This document shows, one piece after another, positions 51,076 through 62,600 of a stretch of 64,000 nucleotides of DNA. The notes under the pieces were generated by a model that saw nothing but the letters and a program-made list of their open reading frames with translations, was not told the origin of the DNA and did not search any database. The stretch is from the NCBI RefSeq assembly GCF_001540865.1, contig NC_033640.1, positions 7,869,627 to 7,933,626 on the forward strand, in the 5' to 3' direction. Within the stretch, counting starts at the first letter, position 1; every line of letters begins with the position of its first letter. The translations under genes and the position numbers were made by a program. This stretch comes from Ananas comosus. Lineage: Eukaryota > Streptophyta > Magnoliopsida > Poales > Bromeliaceae.

Positions 51076-52368
51076 CTTTGGAATTTTAATAATCATCAGA
51101 ATTAATTAATATCTATATTTGTACAGGAAGATTTATATCATAAATTGATCAAATTATCAAATTCGCGGATATTAAATTTTGGCCGGGCTTACAAATTTAA
51201 AATTAATTTTTGAATATTATGTAATTGACAGGATTTACGATTTGAGAAAAAAAAATATTGAGAAAACACCTTGGATAGAATAAAACTTTAATTTTACGTA
51301 TTACGTGATTAGCGAAGGTATTACGTTAATTGTACGGTATTAGTTAGATAAGACTAATTAGTTTTATGAGTATTTATCATGATTGGTGGGCTCTAAATAA
51401 AAAAATTTTTGAGAAGCAGGTAGATAGGAGCATAAGGATGATTGTGGTATTTTTGTCAATAAAAATGACAGAATACTTTATTTTTATTCATTGGATGAAT
51501 ACAATGCGCGAAATAATTTATATTGGAGAATAAATTAATTATTTGAAGATTTATTTAAATGTATAAGATATATTCTATTATTTGAGAACATAGAGAATAT
51601 TTTAGTGATATTATTTAATATTAAATATTTTGCTTAAAATATTTAAAATTATATTTAATTAAGATTTAGTTTTACGATGGGCGAGTATTAATTTTTAAAA
51701 AAAAATATTCTACTTTTATGACGCATTATTTAAATAATTGAAATAGTTGTAAAATATTTCAAATTATATTTAGATTAACATTTAGTTTTGATTTGAGTAT
51801 TAAAGTTTTTTGACAATTATTAACGCTTCTATGACTGCGGAAATTTTAATAGCTCATACAATTATTTACTAATCTTATGTAAGAAAAATCTACTATTATA
51901 TTAAATTAAAATTATTAAATTCGAGGGTATTAATTTTGGGGCGGTATTACAATTTAAAATTATGTTTGAATACTACGTATTGCAGGTATTCGTTGAGAAG
52001 AAAAATATTTAGAAAACACGTTGATAGGATCATAAATTTATTTTGTATTAATGATTGATGGCGTAAAAAAAATATATTGAGAACGGGCGTGACGTAGATA
52101 GGAGATAACGGATATGGAGGGTATAATGTCCAAAAGTGAACGATACTTTTATTCAAATTGTTAAAATAGAGATCTAATGGCAAAAATAATATCTTTATTT
52201 GAGATAAATTATTACTTAGTAGATTATTGAAATGATATGTGTTAAAAATACTGGACATGAATATTAGTAAAAACGATAGAGCATTTTTGAAAGAGAACCC
52301 AAAAATTACAAAACTTCGTTTTATAGAGTATATATTATTATATATATTAATATACTAAATATATATAT

Positions 52369-52886
52369 GAGGCTACTATGCTATCGGAAGCACGGAGCCT
52401 TCCGTGCTTCCAGCTCGTTTTCGATATTGCGACTTTTGAATCGTCGATTGGCTCCATTAAACTTGATCTAGAGTATTTGGAGTACCTAGAAAATAAATTT
52501 TATTATTTTTCAATATCATTTGCCTAGTGATCCAAAAGGCTCAAAATCAACAAATTTCAATGGCTGTAGTGAGCCGTTTGTAAGTTTAACGGTGTAGAAA
52601 TATTCAAATCATGTGAAATTTTGATAGAAAATTTTTTATACTATATAAAACAAGATCAATATGTTTAATTTAAAATTTTAATGTCATATTATTACATTTT
52701 GTAAGATTTTTATTTTCAGCCGTTGATTTTGAGCCCTTTCGTTTATTAGGCAAATGATATCGTAAAATCATAAAATTTATTTTCTAGATACTTCAAATAC
52801 TCTGGATCAAGTTTAACGGAGCCGATCGACGATTCGAAAGTCGCAACATCGAAAACTCCGTGCTTCCGATAGCATAGTAGCCTCAC
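52369..52886. repeat. Quasi-palindromic MITE, family A copy 5
   Basis: It starts gaggctactatgctatcgga and ends tccgatagcatagtagcctc, a perfect 20-bp inverted terminus. The best-kept ends of the family. Confidence 0.75.
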
Positions 52887-52912
52887 TCTATATATATATA
52901 TATATATAATTA

Positions 52913-53506
52913 GGCTGGAATATTATTAATAGTAAAACGCTCTTTTTACTATCAAGTTTTTAACCGTTGGATGAAAAATTGTAGGGTCAGGATGATATTA
53001 GTCGGTTAGAGTTGAGTTGTCGCTATTGTTTGGTTAGGGGTTAGGGGGTGGAATAACCCCTAACCCCTATTTTATTTCCAAATACTTCTAAAAATGGGTG
53101 GGGACCGTGGGGTTAGCTAACCCCACCTCAAATTGGTTATCCCGAGTTAGCTAACCCCACCTAACCCAACCAAACCCCAAACAAACACTATTTTCTATTC
53201 ATAATAACCCACTATTCTTCTTATCCCACCTATTCCAACCAAATACTATTTTTCACTATCCTGGACTAACTCCAATCCCCAACCAAACACAAAAATACTC
53301 TAACCCCACCTTAACCCTAAACTGAACCCTATCCTTGGTATAACTAGTTTTTCCTTAACCCTGAACCAAACGGTAGATTAGGGTTGAGTGGTCCCCACTT
53401 GGTTATAGTATTTAATCCAATGGTTAGAAATAATGAAAAGAATTGATCCAAAGGTTAAAAAACTGATAGCAACAATAGAATTTTGCTACTAATAGTAGCC
53501 CAGTCC
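52913..53506. repeat. Family-B MITE with a nested gttagggg-rich insert
   Basis: The outer part matches family B (taggctggaatattattaat...tactaatagtagcccagtcc). About 53020-53375 is an insert rich in taacccc/ggggtta words in inverted arrangement. It is not telomeric repeat. Confidence 0.5.
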
Positions 53507-53536
<30 letters not shown>

Positions 53537-53540
<4 letters not shown>

Positions 53541-53770
53541 CTATGCTGGAATACTATCAATAGCACCAAGCTTTTGGTACTATCTGGTTTTCGGCCCTTG
53601 GATTAAAAAACGTACGTTTAGAATGATGTCGGCCCCCTCGGTTAAGTGAGTTATTGATTTAATAGTATAATCTAACGGTTGAAAATAATTAAAAGGTTAA
53701 ATCTAACGGCAGAAAACTTGATAGCACCAATTGCTTGGTGCTATCAATAGTATCTCAGCCGAACTCTATA
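53537..53770. repeat. Family-B MITE, ~235 bp
   Basis: It opens aactatgctggaatactatc and closes atcaatagtatctcagccga (inverted). The interior has 'aaatctaacgg', shared with the copies at 9.5-10.5 kb. Confidence 0.6.
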
Positions 53771-53783
53771 TATAGATATATAT

Positions 53784-54320
53784 AGTAGGACTGCTGTGCT
53801 CTTAGGAACACGGAAGTCTCCATGCTCCTGAGCCGTTTTCGATGATGGAATTTCCGAACCAACGATCGGTCAGTTAGACTTGATCTAGCGCATTTGAAGT
53901 TTCTAGAAAATATTTTTTGCAATTTTTCGATATCATTTACCTAGTGATCAAAAGAGTTTAAAATCAATAACTTTTAATAATTGATGTTTGCCGTTTTCAA
54001 TTTTAACGGTATAGAAGTGTTCAAATCAGATAAAATTTTGATACAAAATTCTTTATACTATCTACAACAGGATCAATATCTCTAATTGAAAATTTTAGTA
54101 CTATATCACCACTTTTTATAGAATTTTTATTTTTAGTCGGTGATGTTAAATCCTTTTGATTGCTAGCTAAATGATATCGAAAAGCCATAAAAATTATTTT
54201 CTAGAAACTTCAAATACGTCAGATCAAGTTTAACGGAGCAGATAGTCGATTCGAAAATTCCATCATAAAAAAGGCTGAGTACGAAGACCTTCATGCTCCT
54301 AAGAGCACAGTAATCCTGCT
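53784..54320. repeat. Quasi-palindromic MITE, family A copy 6
   Basis: Inverted ends (agtaggactgctgtgctctt against aagagcacagtaatcctgct), with mirrored inner words. Confidence 0.65.
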
Positions 54321-54664
54321 CTCTCTCTCTGTATATTATTATATAGTAGTATTAAATTTGAGATAGTTTTATAGGATTTTTGTAGTTAAGAAGAAGAATT
54401 CATTGCAGCTTTATTTTGAGGTGACCACTAACCTGGTCCTGGTTGGTACAACTTACTGAATGCAAAGGTTACAATACATGTCCAATAAATTAAGGATTAA
54501 TTGCACTACTGGTTTCCTTGATTTTAAGGAGTAGACCATGTTAGCATCAGTAAATGGTATCTCTCTATAGGAGACGGCTCTTTATGTAGCAGTGACACTA
54601 TGTCACTGTGTCTCACTCTCAAGCAAATCAAATATCTTTTCTGAAAAAAACAGTATAATAATTT

Positions 54665-55040
54665 TTTGTTAAAAAAAATTAAAATATTATTCATGTAATT
54701 TTTGTGCTTTCTCATTTTAGTATCATATGGTTTAAAATACCTCACTTCAGTACTCCATGATTTTATTTTTTTTCTTTCCATCAGCGCCTCCATTAAATCA
54801 TATATAAAAACTTTAAATATCTCACATATGGTTTATTGAACATTCACTTGAATACCGTGCGGCTTACCGTATTTTTACTTTAGTATTTTATGGTTTTAAT
54901 TTTATCACTGTATAACGGAAAAACTAATGGAGGGATAACGGAAAGAGAAAAATGAAACCACGGGATACTAAAGTGATATTTTTTAAACCACAAAGTACTA
55001 ATTAAAGTGAGAAAATATGAAACCACAACAGTGGTACACG
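54665..55040. mobile_element. Foldback MITE copy 3 (related to 34378 and 37808)
   Basis: Shares 'tttctcattttagtat', 'aaatcatatataaaaacttt' and mirrored 'tactaaagtga'. More diverged than the other two. Confidence 0.5.
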
Positions 55041-55097
55041 AAGCTAATTAGTTGGAAATATAAATAATGTGGTGCCACAGGGGTAGATAACTTTCTG

Positions 55098-55487
55098 GGT
55101 TAATTTCATACAAATCCTTGTATATAGTGAATGGCAAATATATCCTTACAAAGTTCAACTTTCATATATTGTCTCTATAAAAATTCTGATATTTTCAAAT
55201 ACGTCCCTGCCGTTAGAACCTGTTAGAAAACTTTAGTTAATTATAGGTTAAATACTTAACTCTGGTTAATTTTTAATTTTTTTACTTTTTTATATTATGC
55301 TGTTATGGCTTTTGGATAGATATATTTGTGAAGACAAATTGAAAATATAAACGGTTCTCTAACGATAACAAACCAGAGGAAAATATTTGAAAATATTAGG
55401 ATTTTTACAGGAACAATATATGAAAGTTGAATTTTATAAAAATATATTTGTCATTCACTATATTTATAGTCCTGTATGAAATTAACT
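55098..55487. mobile_element. Foldback MITE with ~130-bp inverted arms
   Basis: It starts gggttaatttcatacaaatc and ends ctgtatgaaattaactct. 'caactttcatatattgt' mirrors 'acaatatatgaaagttg'. Confidence 0.65.
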
Positions 55488-55690
55488 CTAACTTTTTCAT
55501 TTCTCTCTGTTGTGAGTTCCTACCTTGCCTTCTATTTCTCCTTATCTACCTTTTCTGCTCTCTTAATGGTCGATCTAATGCCCTCGCTCTCTTCTCGTGC
55601 TTCTGCGTACAAGAGATGCTTCTGCGTACAAGAGACATCCATTGATCTCCCTGTAGTCACCACCAACCGCCTTCCTTGCCTGCCTACGCT

Positions 55691-55856
55691 GCGATGCTTA
55701 TTTTTTTTTTATTTTTTTTTTTAAGGGAGAAATGTAGCATACTATCTGCTCCATTTATATTTTTAGAAATAAACTTAGCTGGAAATATAAATCAATTAGA
55801 ATTCGAATTTAGAAGCTTGAATACCAATTATCAAATTTTTTATCACTTGTGTTAGG
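55691..55856 (-). mobile_element. Diverged SINE copy 4
   Basis: T-run, then gagaaatgtagcatactatc, 'agaaataaacttagctgg' and an eroded B box (agaattcgaat). Same order as the other SINE copies. Confidence 0.55.
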
Positions 55857-56021
55857 AATAATTGGTTACTCTGCAATGCTTGTTAAGTCATCCTTGGTGA
55901 TAGACTCTCTGCTAGTATCGTCCTTGACGTTGTTTTCTACTCCGCACTCCTCTCTGTCCTTGTCCGCTGCTGTTGGTATCTCGCACCCTCTTCCTTTTCT
56001 CACACATGCGCCTCTTTCTCT

Positions 56022-56195
56022 TTTTTTTTTTCTTTTTTTTTATTTGAGAGATAGATAGCACGCTACCCGCTTCGTTTATTTTATTTAAAAATAAACTTAG
56101 CTGGAAATGTAAATCAACTAGGATTCGAACTCAGGACCTCGAGTACCAACTACCAAGCTTTTTGCCACTTGCGCTAGGGCCTAGGGATGGTCGGT
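56022..56195 (-). mobile_element. tRNA-derived SINE copy 5
   Basis: T-rich tail, gagagatagatagcacgctac, 'aataaacttagctggaaat', B box (ggattcgaac inverse) and the 5' end gggatggtcggt. Near full length. Confidence 0.7.
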
Positions 56196-56512
56196 CTCTC
56201 GCATCATTACTAAGAAGCTAATTTCGGGAATTTACAACAGCATCTACCTGGTGATTAATTGTCACAAATTCAGCTGATATTAACCACTAAAAATATCAAT
56301 TGTAAGATCAATTGAATAGTAAAGTTAAATTATGTTACATCACCTTTTTAAATAGTTCATTTTAAAATTCAAATAATTTTAGTTCTATGCTTTTTTTTAT
56401 TTTCTTTTTTTTTGAAATTTGGTTTACACGAATATATATGTTGTCCGGAGTTTAGATACTAATTGAATCTGGATGTAGTAAATAGTAATATTCAGTATTC
56501 CTAATAATTATT

Positions 56513-57057
56513 CCAGTAGGTCTTATGCACTATTAGGGTAAGGAGACTTTTATGCTCCTAAGCCATTTTCGATGATAGAGCTTCTAAATCGACAATTGGT
56601 TCTGTTAAACTTGATTTAGCGTATTTGAAGTATCTAGAAAATAAATTTTACGATTTTTTAATATTATTTACCTAGCAATCGAAAGAGTTCAAAATCAACG
56701 GCTGAAAATAAAAATCTCGCAAAAAGTAATGATATAGCACTAAAATTTTTTATCAGAGATATTGATCTTTCAGTAAATAATATAAAAATTTTTTTATCAA
56801 AATTTCATCTGATTTGAATACTTTCTCACCATAAAACTTACGAACGGCATACATCAACCATTAAAAATTGTTGATTTTGAATCATTTCGATTCTTAGGTA
56901 AATGATAATCGAAAATCTACAAAAATTATTGTTTAAATATTTCAAATACGCTAAATCAAGTCTAATGGAGCTAATCATCGATTCGAAAGTACCATCATCG
57001 AAAACGGTTTAGGAGCACGAAAACCTCCGTGTTCCTAACAGCACACAAGTCCTACTC
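56513..57057. repeat. Quasi-palindromic MITE, family A copy 7
   Basis: Ends ccagtaggtcttatgcacta and its rough inverse (cagcacacaagtcctactc). The inner mirrored halves are clear. Confidence 0.6.
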
Positions 57058-57279
57058 TAATTGTTCAATCTAGTTTTGACCCGAATTTTTGCCGCCCCTA
57101 ATTTAACCTAAAAGGCTTATATTCTCAGAGGCCATCTAAATATTGGCCCATGTAAAATAGTACAGTAAAATTGGATTGGGCCCACTCATCTCGTCAAAGG
57201 TTCGGTATGGGCTCGACCCAATTTTGTCCTTATAGATGGGGTATTTTTGCATTTTTGTCATGTCGCTAATACAACAATT

Positions 57280-58935
57280 TAAGCACCGTGGTGCAGAATA
57301 ATGCCGAAAAATTATCGATACAATACGGTAAGATACGTGTAGTTTTGTGTCGATATGTGTTGGTCGCAAAATATCTGTATGCCGACACACTATGATATGA
57401 AATATTTATTTTTTTAGCACCGACAAATTATAATTGCTTAGTATATATCTTTATTAAATCTTTTGTATTTTATAATTTAATATTTATTCTACTTGTTTTA
57501 ACTAGACTTGTACTTAGGCTCTGTTTGGCTCAATGGATGGTAGGTCGTAGTTTTTAACTACAACTACGATCCTTATCCCTCAACATTAAGTTATCCATTC
57601 GATCCATGTATCAGTTTTATTTCTATCCAAGGTTATAATTTTTTTCTAGATTTTTTTTTGAATACAGTATTCGATAAACACCCAACGAATTCTTAGATAG
57701 AGATAAAATTAACATGTGGTAGTGGATTAGAGGTTCTCCAATAAGGCGTCTTTTAATGAACTCCCCGTTGAAATTTTGTCCCCCGACTTTTCTGTTTGTG
57801 TGGGAATCATAAATTTTAATCATGCTACTATCATACTGGCAATTTATCACCACTTAATAAATATAAATTGTACCGTAAAACTTTATTATGATAATCTAGA
57901 AAGTTCGGATCGAAAATTATAATCCATTATAATTTGAATAATTTGATGAATTTTAGAAATATATATATAATTACTAAAATTGAAAGTTTGTGCACCTATT
58001 TGCAAGAGAACTAAAGTTTAGAAGGGTTTCTATATATTGAATGTTAAAAAAATAATATTCACTGAAATTTTAGAGGTGATTTTATTTCTATTAAAAAAAA
58101 TAGTTTGCTATTTTTTTTTCTCTCTTAAAAAAAGCCTCATGTGACGATAATTGGACGGTTCAGATCACGCCCTAAATCCATCCTCGCCGTTTATCAGTCG
58201 GGGCGTGGGCCAAATCCCACAGGGAATCAAGAGATTGTTGCGTGCACCCGGTCCACCGTGCACCGTACTCCAAAATACCTACCTACAAAACCCAAATTCA
58301 ATTTTACATCTATTTTTATAATTTAAAATAATTCAAAATAAAAGAAAATAAAACTTTAGTGGCTCATTTCTAATAAATTATGCCTAAATAATAAATTTTC
58401 GAAAGTTATAATTTTTCATAAACGAGACCCCCTGGGTATTTTAGGTTATCACTTTTCTCGAGAATTAAAATACTAATTTTTTAATCGATTTATTGGAATC
58501 ATTGACTAATATGATTTTAACTAATTTGAAAGGATCTGATGAAATTTCTTATAATATAAATATTTTTCATCCAATTCTCATAATTTACTGTCAGATCATT
58601 TGAAAATCTATTGGTATAATTACATAGAATAAAATTTATGAACTCTAATTATTTTTTTCAAATAAAAAAATTTATATTTCTAAATAAATACTACCCCTAA
58701 TTTGATTGAATTTTAGTTAAATTTGATTCCAAATGAATTCAAAAGTATATGTACCAAATCTAAATATAATAGAAAGTAAAATTTACATAATTGTATAACA
58801 TCATCAGCATGTTTCCATGTAAATTCTTTGAGATTTATTTTAATTTAAAATTTAAAATTATATTTTATGGAGCTACGATATCCGTCTACATATATTTAGC
58901 TAGATTTTATATTAACAAGGTAAGCCACTAAGTAT
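57280..58935. other. Intergenic DNA with MITE remnants
   Basis: 57285-57480 has GGCAC/GTGCC words like the MITE at 16667, much eroded. 57515 starts a 'ggctctgtttggctcaatgg' MITE-like phrase. The rest is AT-rich. No gene seen. Confidence 0.4.
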
Positions 58936-58945
58936 TAGTTGCGGT

Positions 58946-59391
58946 TAGGGATGTCAATAGGTCGGATTTGAGGTAGATTTTTAAAAATTCGAATCCAAAC
59001 CGGACTCCAAATCCGAATCCGAACCCGACAGATTTTAAAAATTCATATCCAAATCCGAACCCGACGAAAAATTCGAAACCCGAACTCGAACCCGAAGCAA
59101 TTATTTCTCTTTTTAATATTTCAAACTATATTACATTAAATATAAATTTTTTAAAATACAAATTCAAATATAATACTATATTTGTATATACATGTTATAT
59201 ATAATGTAAAATAAATTCGGGTTTGGGTAGGATACGGTCAAAATTCATATCCTAATCTATATCCGTCGGATTTTTATTTTTGATATCCATATCCGAATCA
59301 TAGCTGTTGAGCATCGGATAAATTCGCTCCGTTCGGGTTCGGGTTTGGATTCTTATAAAATTTCAGACATGCATACCCATTGACATCTCTA
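58946..59391. mobile_element. 446-bp hAT-type MITE in the UBP promoter
   Basis: Perfect 8-bp duplication GTTGCGGT at 58938-58945 and 59392-59399. Inverted ends TAGGGATGTCAAT / ATTGACATCTCTA (one mismatch). The interior is rich in ccgaacccga/tcgggttcggg words. It ends 298 bp before the UBP start codon. Confidence 0.85.
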
Positions 59392-59634
59392 GTTGCGGTG
59401 CGTGTATATCGGTACACCAGGTCCAGGGGATAATTTGGCGAGGGTATAGGGTTTATATCCACACCCTCCTCCCAAAAATCTCCTTCTCTTCCGGCCAATT
59501 AAGAGAGGGCGAGAGAGAGCGAGAGAGCGACGGATCGAAACGCGCAAAACGTCCTGCTCGACAAAATCGGCGCCCAAAAAACCCTCTCTCTCTCTCCATC
59601 TCCCCCGACCCCTCTCCCCCATTCCCCGATCCGC

Positions 59635-59656
59635 AAACCCTAACCCAAAACCCTAA
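59635..59656 (+). promoter_or_regulatory. Two telo-boxes (AAACCCTAA) in the UBP leader
   Basis: AAACCCTAA at 59635-59643 and 59648-59656, 33-54 bp before the ATG. Telo-boxes are known plant cis-elements in the leaders of growth and translation genes. A TATA-like tttatat lies at about 59451. Confidence 0.5.
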
Positions 59657-59688
59657 ACCTCTCTTCGATCCCCCGCTTCTCGGCGCCC

Positions 59689-62600
59689 ATGGCGGAGGAT
59701 TCCTCCGCCGCTGACGCCGCCGTCGTCGCCGCACCCGCTCCCACGGTGGAGTCGCTATTCGGTAGGAGGATCGAGTTCCACCCCGCGCGGAAGCCCTCTT
59801 CCGCCACCGCCGCCGCCGCGTCGGGCGCGATTGGCGGCGGCGGATTTCGCCTCGAAACTCTAAACCCCGGCGCCGATCAGCGCCGGGGGCCGGCGGGGCC
59901 TGCAGGGCCTGCGGGTGCGCCGGCCACTGCGGCGGGGAAGAGATCGGAGGGCGGGGAGTTCTACGAGCATGGGTTGGATCCGGAGCTCGGCTTCAGGATC
60001 ACCTTCCGGAGAATCGTGAGTAGGGGGCTTTTCGGCTCTTCGTAATATTCGTTGGGATTTTGTGCCTCGATTTGTTCGATCGCTTCGTTTGCATGTTTAG
60101 ATTGGTATAAAACATGGTTTTGATGCTTCAATTTTCACCAAATTTAGGGCTTCGGCGCTGATTCATGTGGTCTCTTATTGATATCTATTTGGCATGTAGC
60201 TAGGCCCTGTTTGGCCTTGCTGTAGGGTATCGTGCTGTTTGGTGAACTGCTGTATGAGTTGTGCTATTACGAGAAGCACTATATGAAAACCTTCAACAGC
60301 TTCTTTCTACAGCACAGTCAGAATTATCAGATCGGAGCTTCTGCTTTTGAGGACCCAACTCTTATTCTTTATGTGCTTTCTTCTGCAGTAGATGCTCTTT
60401 CTATGTCTTTTTTTTTTTTGTTTAGTGAATGCTTTACTAGAAACTACTGCTGTTGAAAGAAGTAAAAGTGGTCCAAAGAGGCCTTAAATCTGGAATGTTC
60501 GTTTTCCTAGCTAAATTGGAAAAGGTTCGGCATCTTACAGGGTGCTGGTTTGGCGAATCTTGGTAATACTTGTTTTCTGAATTCAGTTCTCCAATGCCTG
60601 ACATACACGGAGCCTTTTGCAGCATACTTGCAGAGCGGCAAGCACAAGTCGTCATGTAAGTTTGTGTAGATGTATATGTGATTCTGTTGATTACCCTTCG
60701 ATTTTGTTTGAAATATCTCTTCTGATATTTAACCACATCTTTTTCCATCCAATGGAACTATTTATATTTGCATGTGGAGCATATCATTCTACTTAACTTT
60801 TGTGTGCTTGCTGACATTGAATGGAAGTCATAAAATAGGCTTCCCTTACTATAGCGCTTTTCATTTTCACATGTTATGGATCGTCAACTTGACTTCACAT
60901 CATCTTTTATAGGCCGTACTGCTGGCTTCTGTGCAATGTGTGCTCTTCAGAATCATGTTATGCATGCTCTACAATCTACCGGGAAGATATTGTCACCATC
61001 TCATCTTGTCAAGAACTTGCGATGTAAACTTGTGTCCTGGATTCCATCTCCCTCCCAAAAAAAACTTTTTGAATGATTAGATCCACTTATATTTCTGTAC
61101 TGCTTGCTGTTGATTTACTCTACTTAAGAATTGCAACCTTTTGACTATACTTTCAGGCATATCTCGCAATTTTCGGAATTTCAGACAGGAAGATGCTCAT
61201 GAGTACATGATTAACTTGCTTGAGTCAATGCATAAATGTTGTTTACCTTCTGGTGTCCCAAGTGAGTCTCCTAGTGCATATGAGAGAAGTTTAGTTTACA
61301 AGATTTTTGGCGGTCGTCTTAGAAGCCAGGTGCCTTAGGTTTTTTTTCTTTTTTATTTGGAAATGTATTATAGAGGAAAGAGGCCATCTTTGTAATCTGT
61401 TTTGACTTATCTGTATTTGTGCTGCAGGTAAAATGTATGCAGTGTTCCTATTGTTCGAATACGTTTGATCCATTCTTGGATTTGAGTCTGGAAATTGCGA
61501 AAGCTGATTCTCTACATAAAGCACTTAAACATTTCACTGGGCTGGAGCAACTTGACGGTGGGGAGAGGCAATATCAGTGTCAGCGGTGCAAACAGAAAGT
61601 TAGGGCTTATAAACAGCTTACGATTAATAAGGCTCCGTTTGTGCTCACCATTCATCTCAAGCGTTTTGATTCTCATATTGCTGGTCAAAAGATTGACAGA
61701 AAAGTGGAGTTTGAACCCAGGATCGACTTGAAACCATTTGTTAGCGATCCCAATGTGAGTAAGCATGTGTAATGTTGGGTTTGCTTCAGCTGCTCTTTCA
61801 TTTGCCTTTCTTGCTTCTATAATCTTCAGTAATCTTTGCAGGAGGGAGACTTGAAATATACCCTTTATGGTGTCCTAGTTCATGCTGGTTGGAATACCCA
61901 CTCTGGTCATTATTATTGTTTCGTACGCACATCAAGTGGCATGTGGCATTCTCTTGATGATAATCAGGTTAAGTTTGAGGACATTTTGTAAGCCTACGAT
62001 TCCTTAATATTGAATTTTGATTGCTATTTACTTTGATATCTTACCGGTATATCATGCTAACAACTCTGTGATTCAATCAGCAGGCATATGCATATATATA
62101 TATGTATGTTCCTGCTAATCTACACGTTGGCAGTGATGTCCTATTTTCTAAGATTAGAGTTTATATCCTTCCTTGTAACTTAAATAGCAAATATACTTGG
62201 AAAGTACTGGTAGAGGAGTTACTGATGGTCCATTTAGTTGTCTGAAATGTATAAAATGTGATCCTTTCCAAGTAGGTGCATAATGGATCTTAAGCGCAAA
62301 AAGGAGGACAATGAATTAAAGGGAAATGAGAAATTTTCAAGTTATGAAAGTTGCCAACTAGGTTTTTGTGCTGACTTTTCTTTAAAACATTCAAATATAG
62401 GTACACCAAGTCAGTGAGAAGACTGTATTGTCTCAAAAAGCCTATATGCTATTCTATGTACGTGATAGAAGTTTGATCGTGAANNNNNNNNNNNNNNNNN
62501 NNNNNNNNNNNNNNNNNNNNNNNNNNNNNNNNNNNNNNNNNNNNNNNNNNNNNNNNNNNNNNNNNNNNNNNNNNNNNNNNNNNNNNNNNNNNNNNNNNNN

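Larger units (their letters stand above)
48712..52322 (-). mobile_element. Probable non-autonomous Helitron carrying tandem repeats
   Basis: On the minus strand the 3' end reads GTGCAA-CGTGC-TTGCAC (hairpin) then GGCACTTAACTAG|T, the Helitron 3' hallmark, at 48712-48715. A matching 5' start TCTATAAAACGAAG lies at about 52322, but the base before it is C and not A, so that end is less sure. The inside is AT-rich with two tandem-repeat sets and no Rep/helicase. Confidence 0.45.

Noticed and set aside
53020..53375. ggggttaggggtta-rich stretch as interstitial telomere
   Set aside because: The words are not TTTAGGG repeats and are arranged as inverted halves of a nested MITE.
59635..59656. aaaccctaa repeats as telomeric DNA
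   Set aside because: Only two copies in a gene leader. Telo-box is the better reading.
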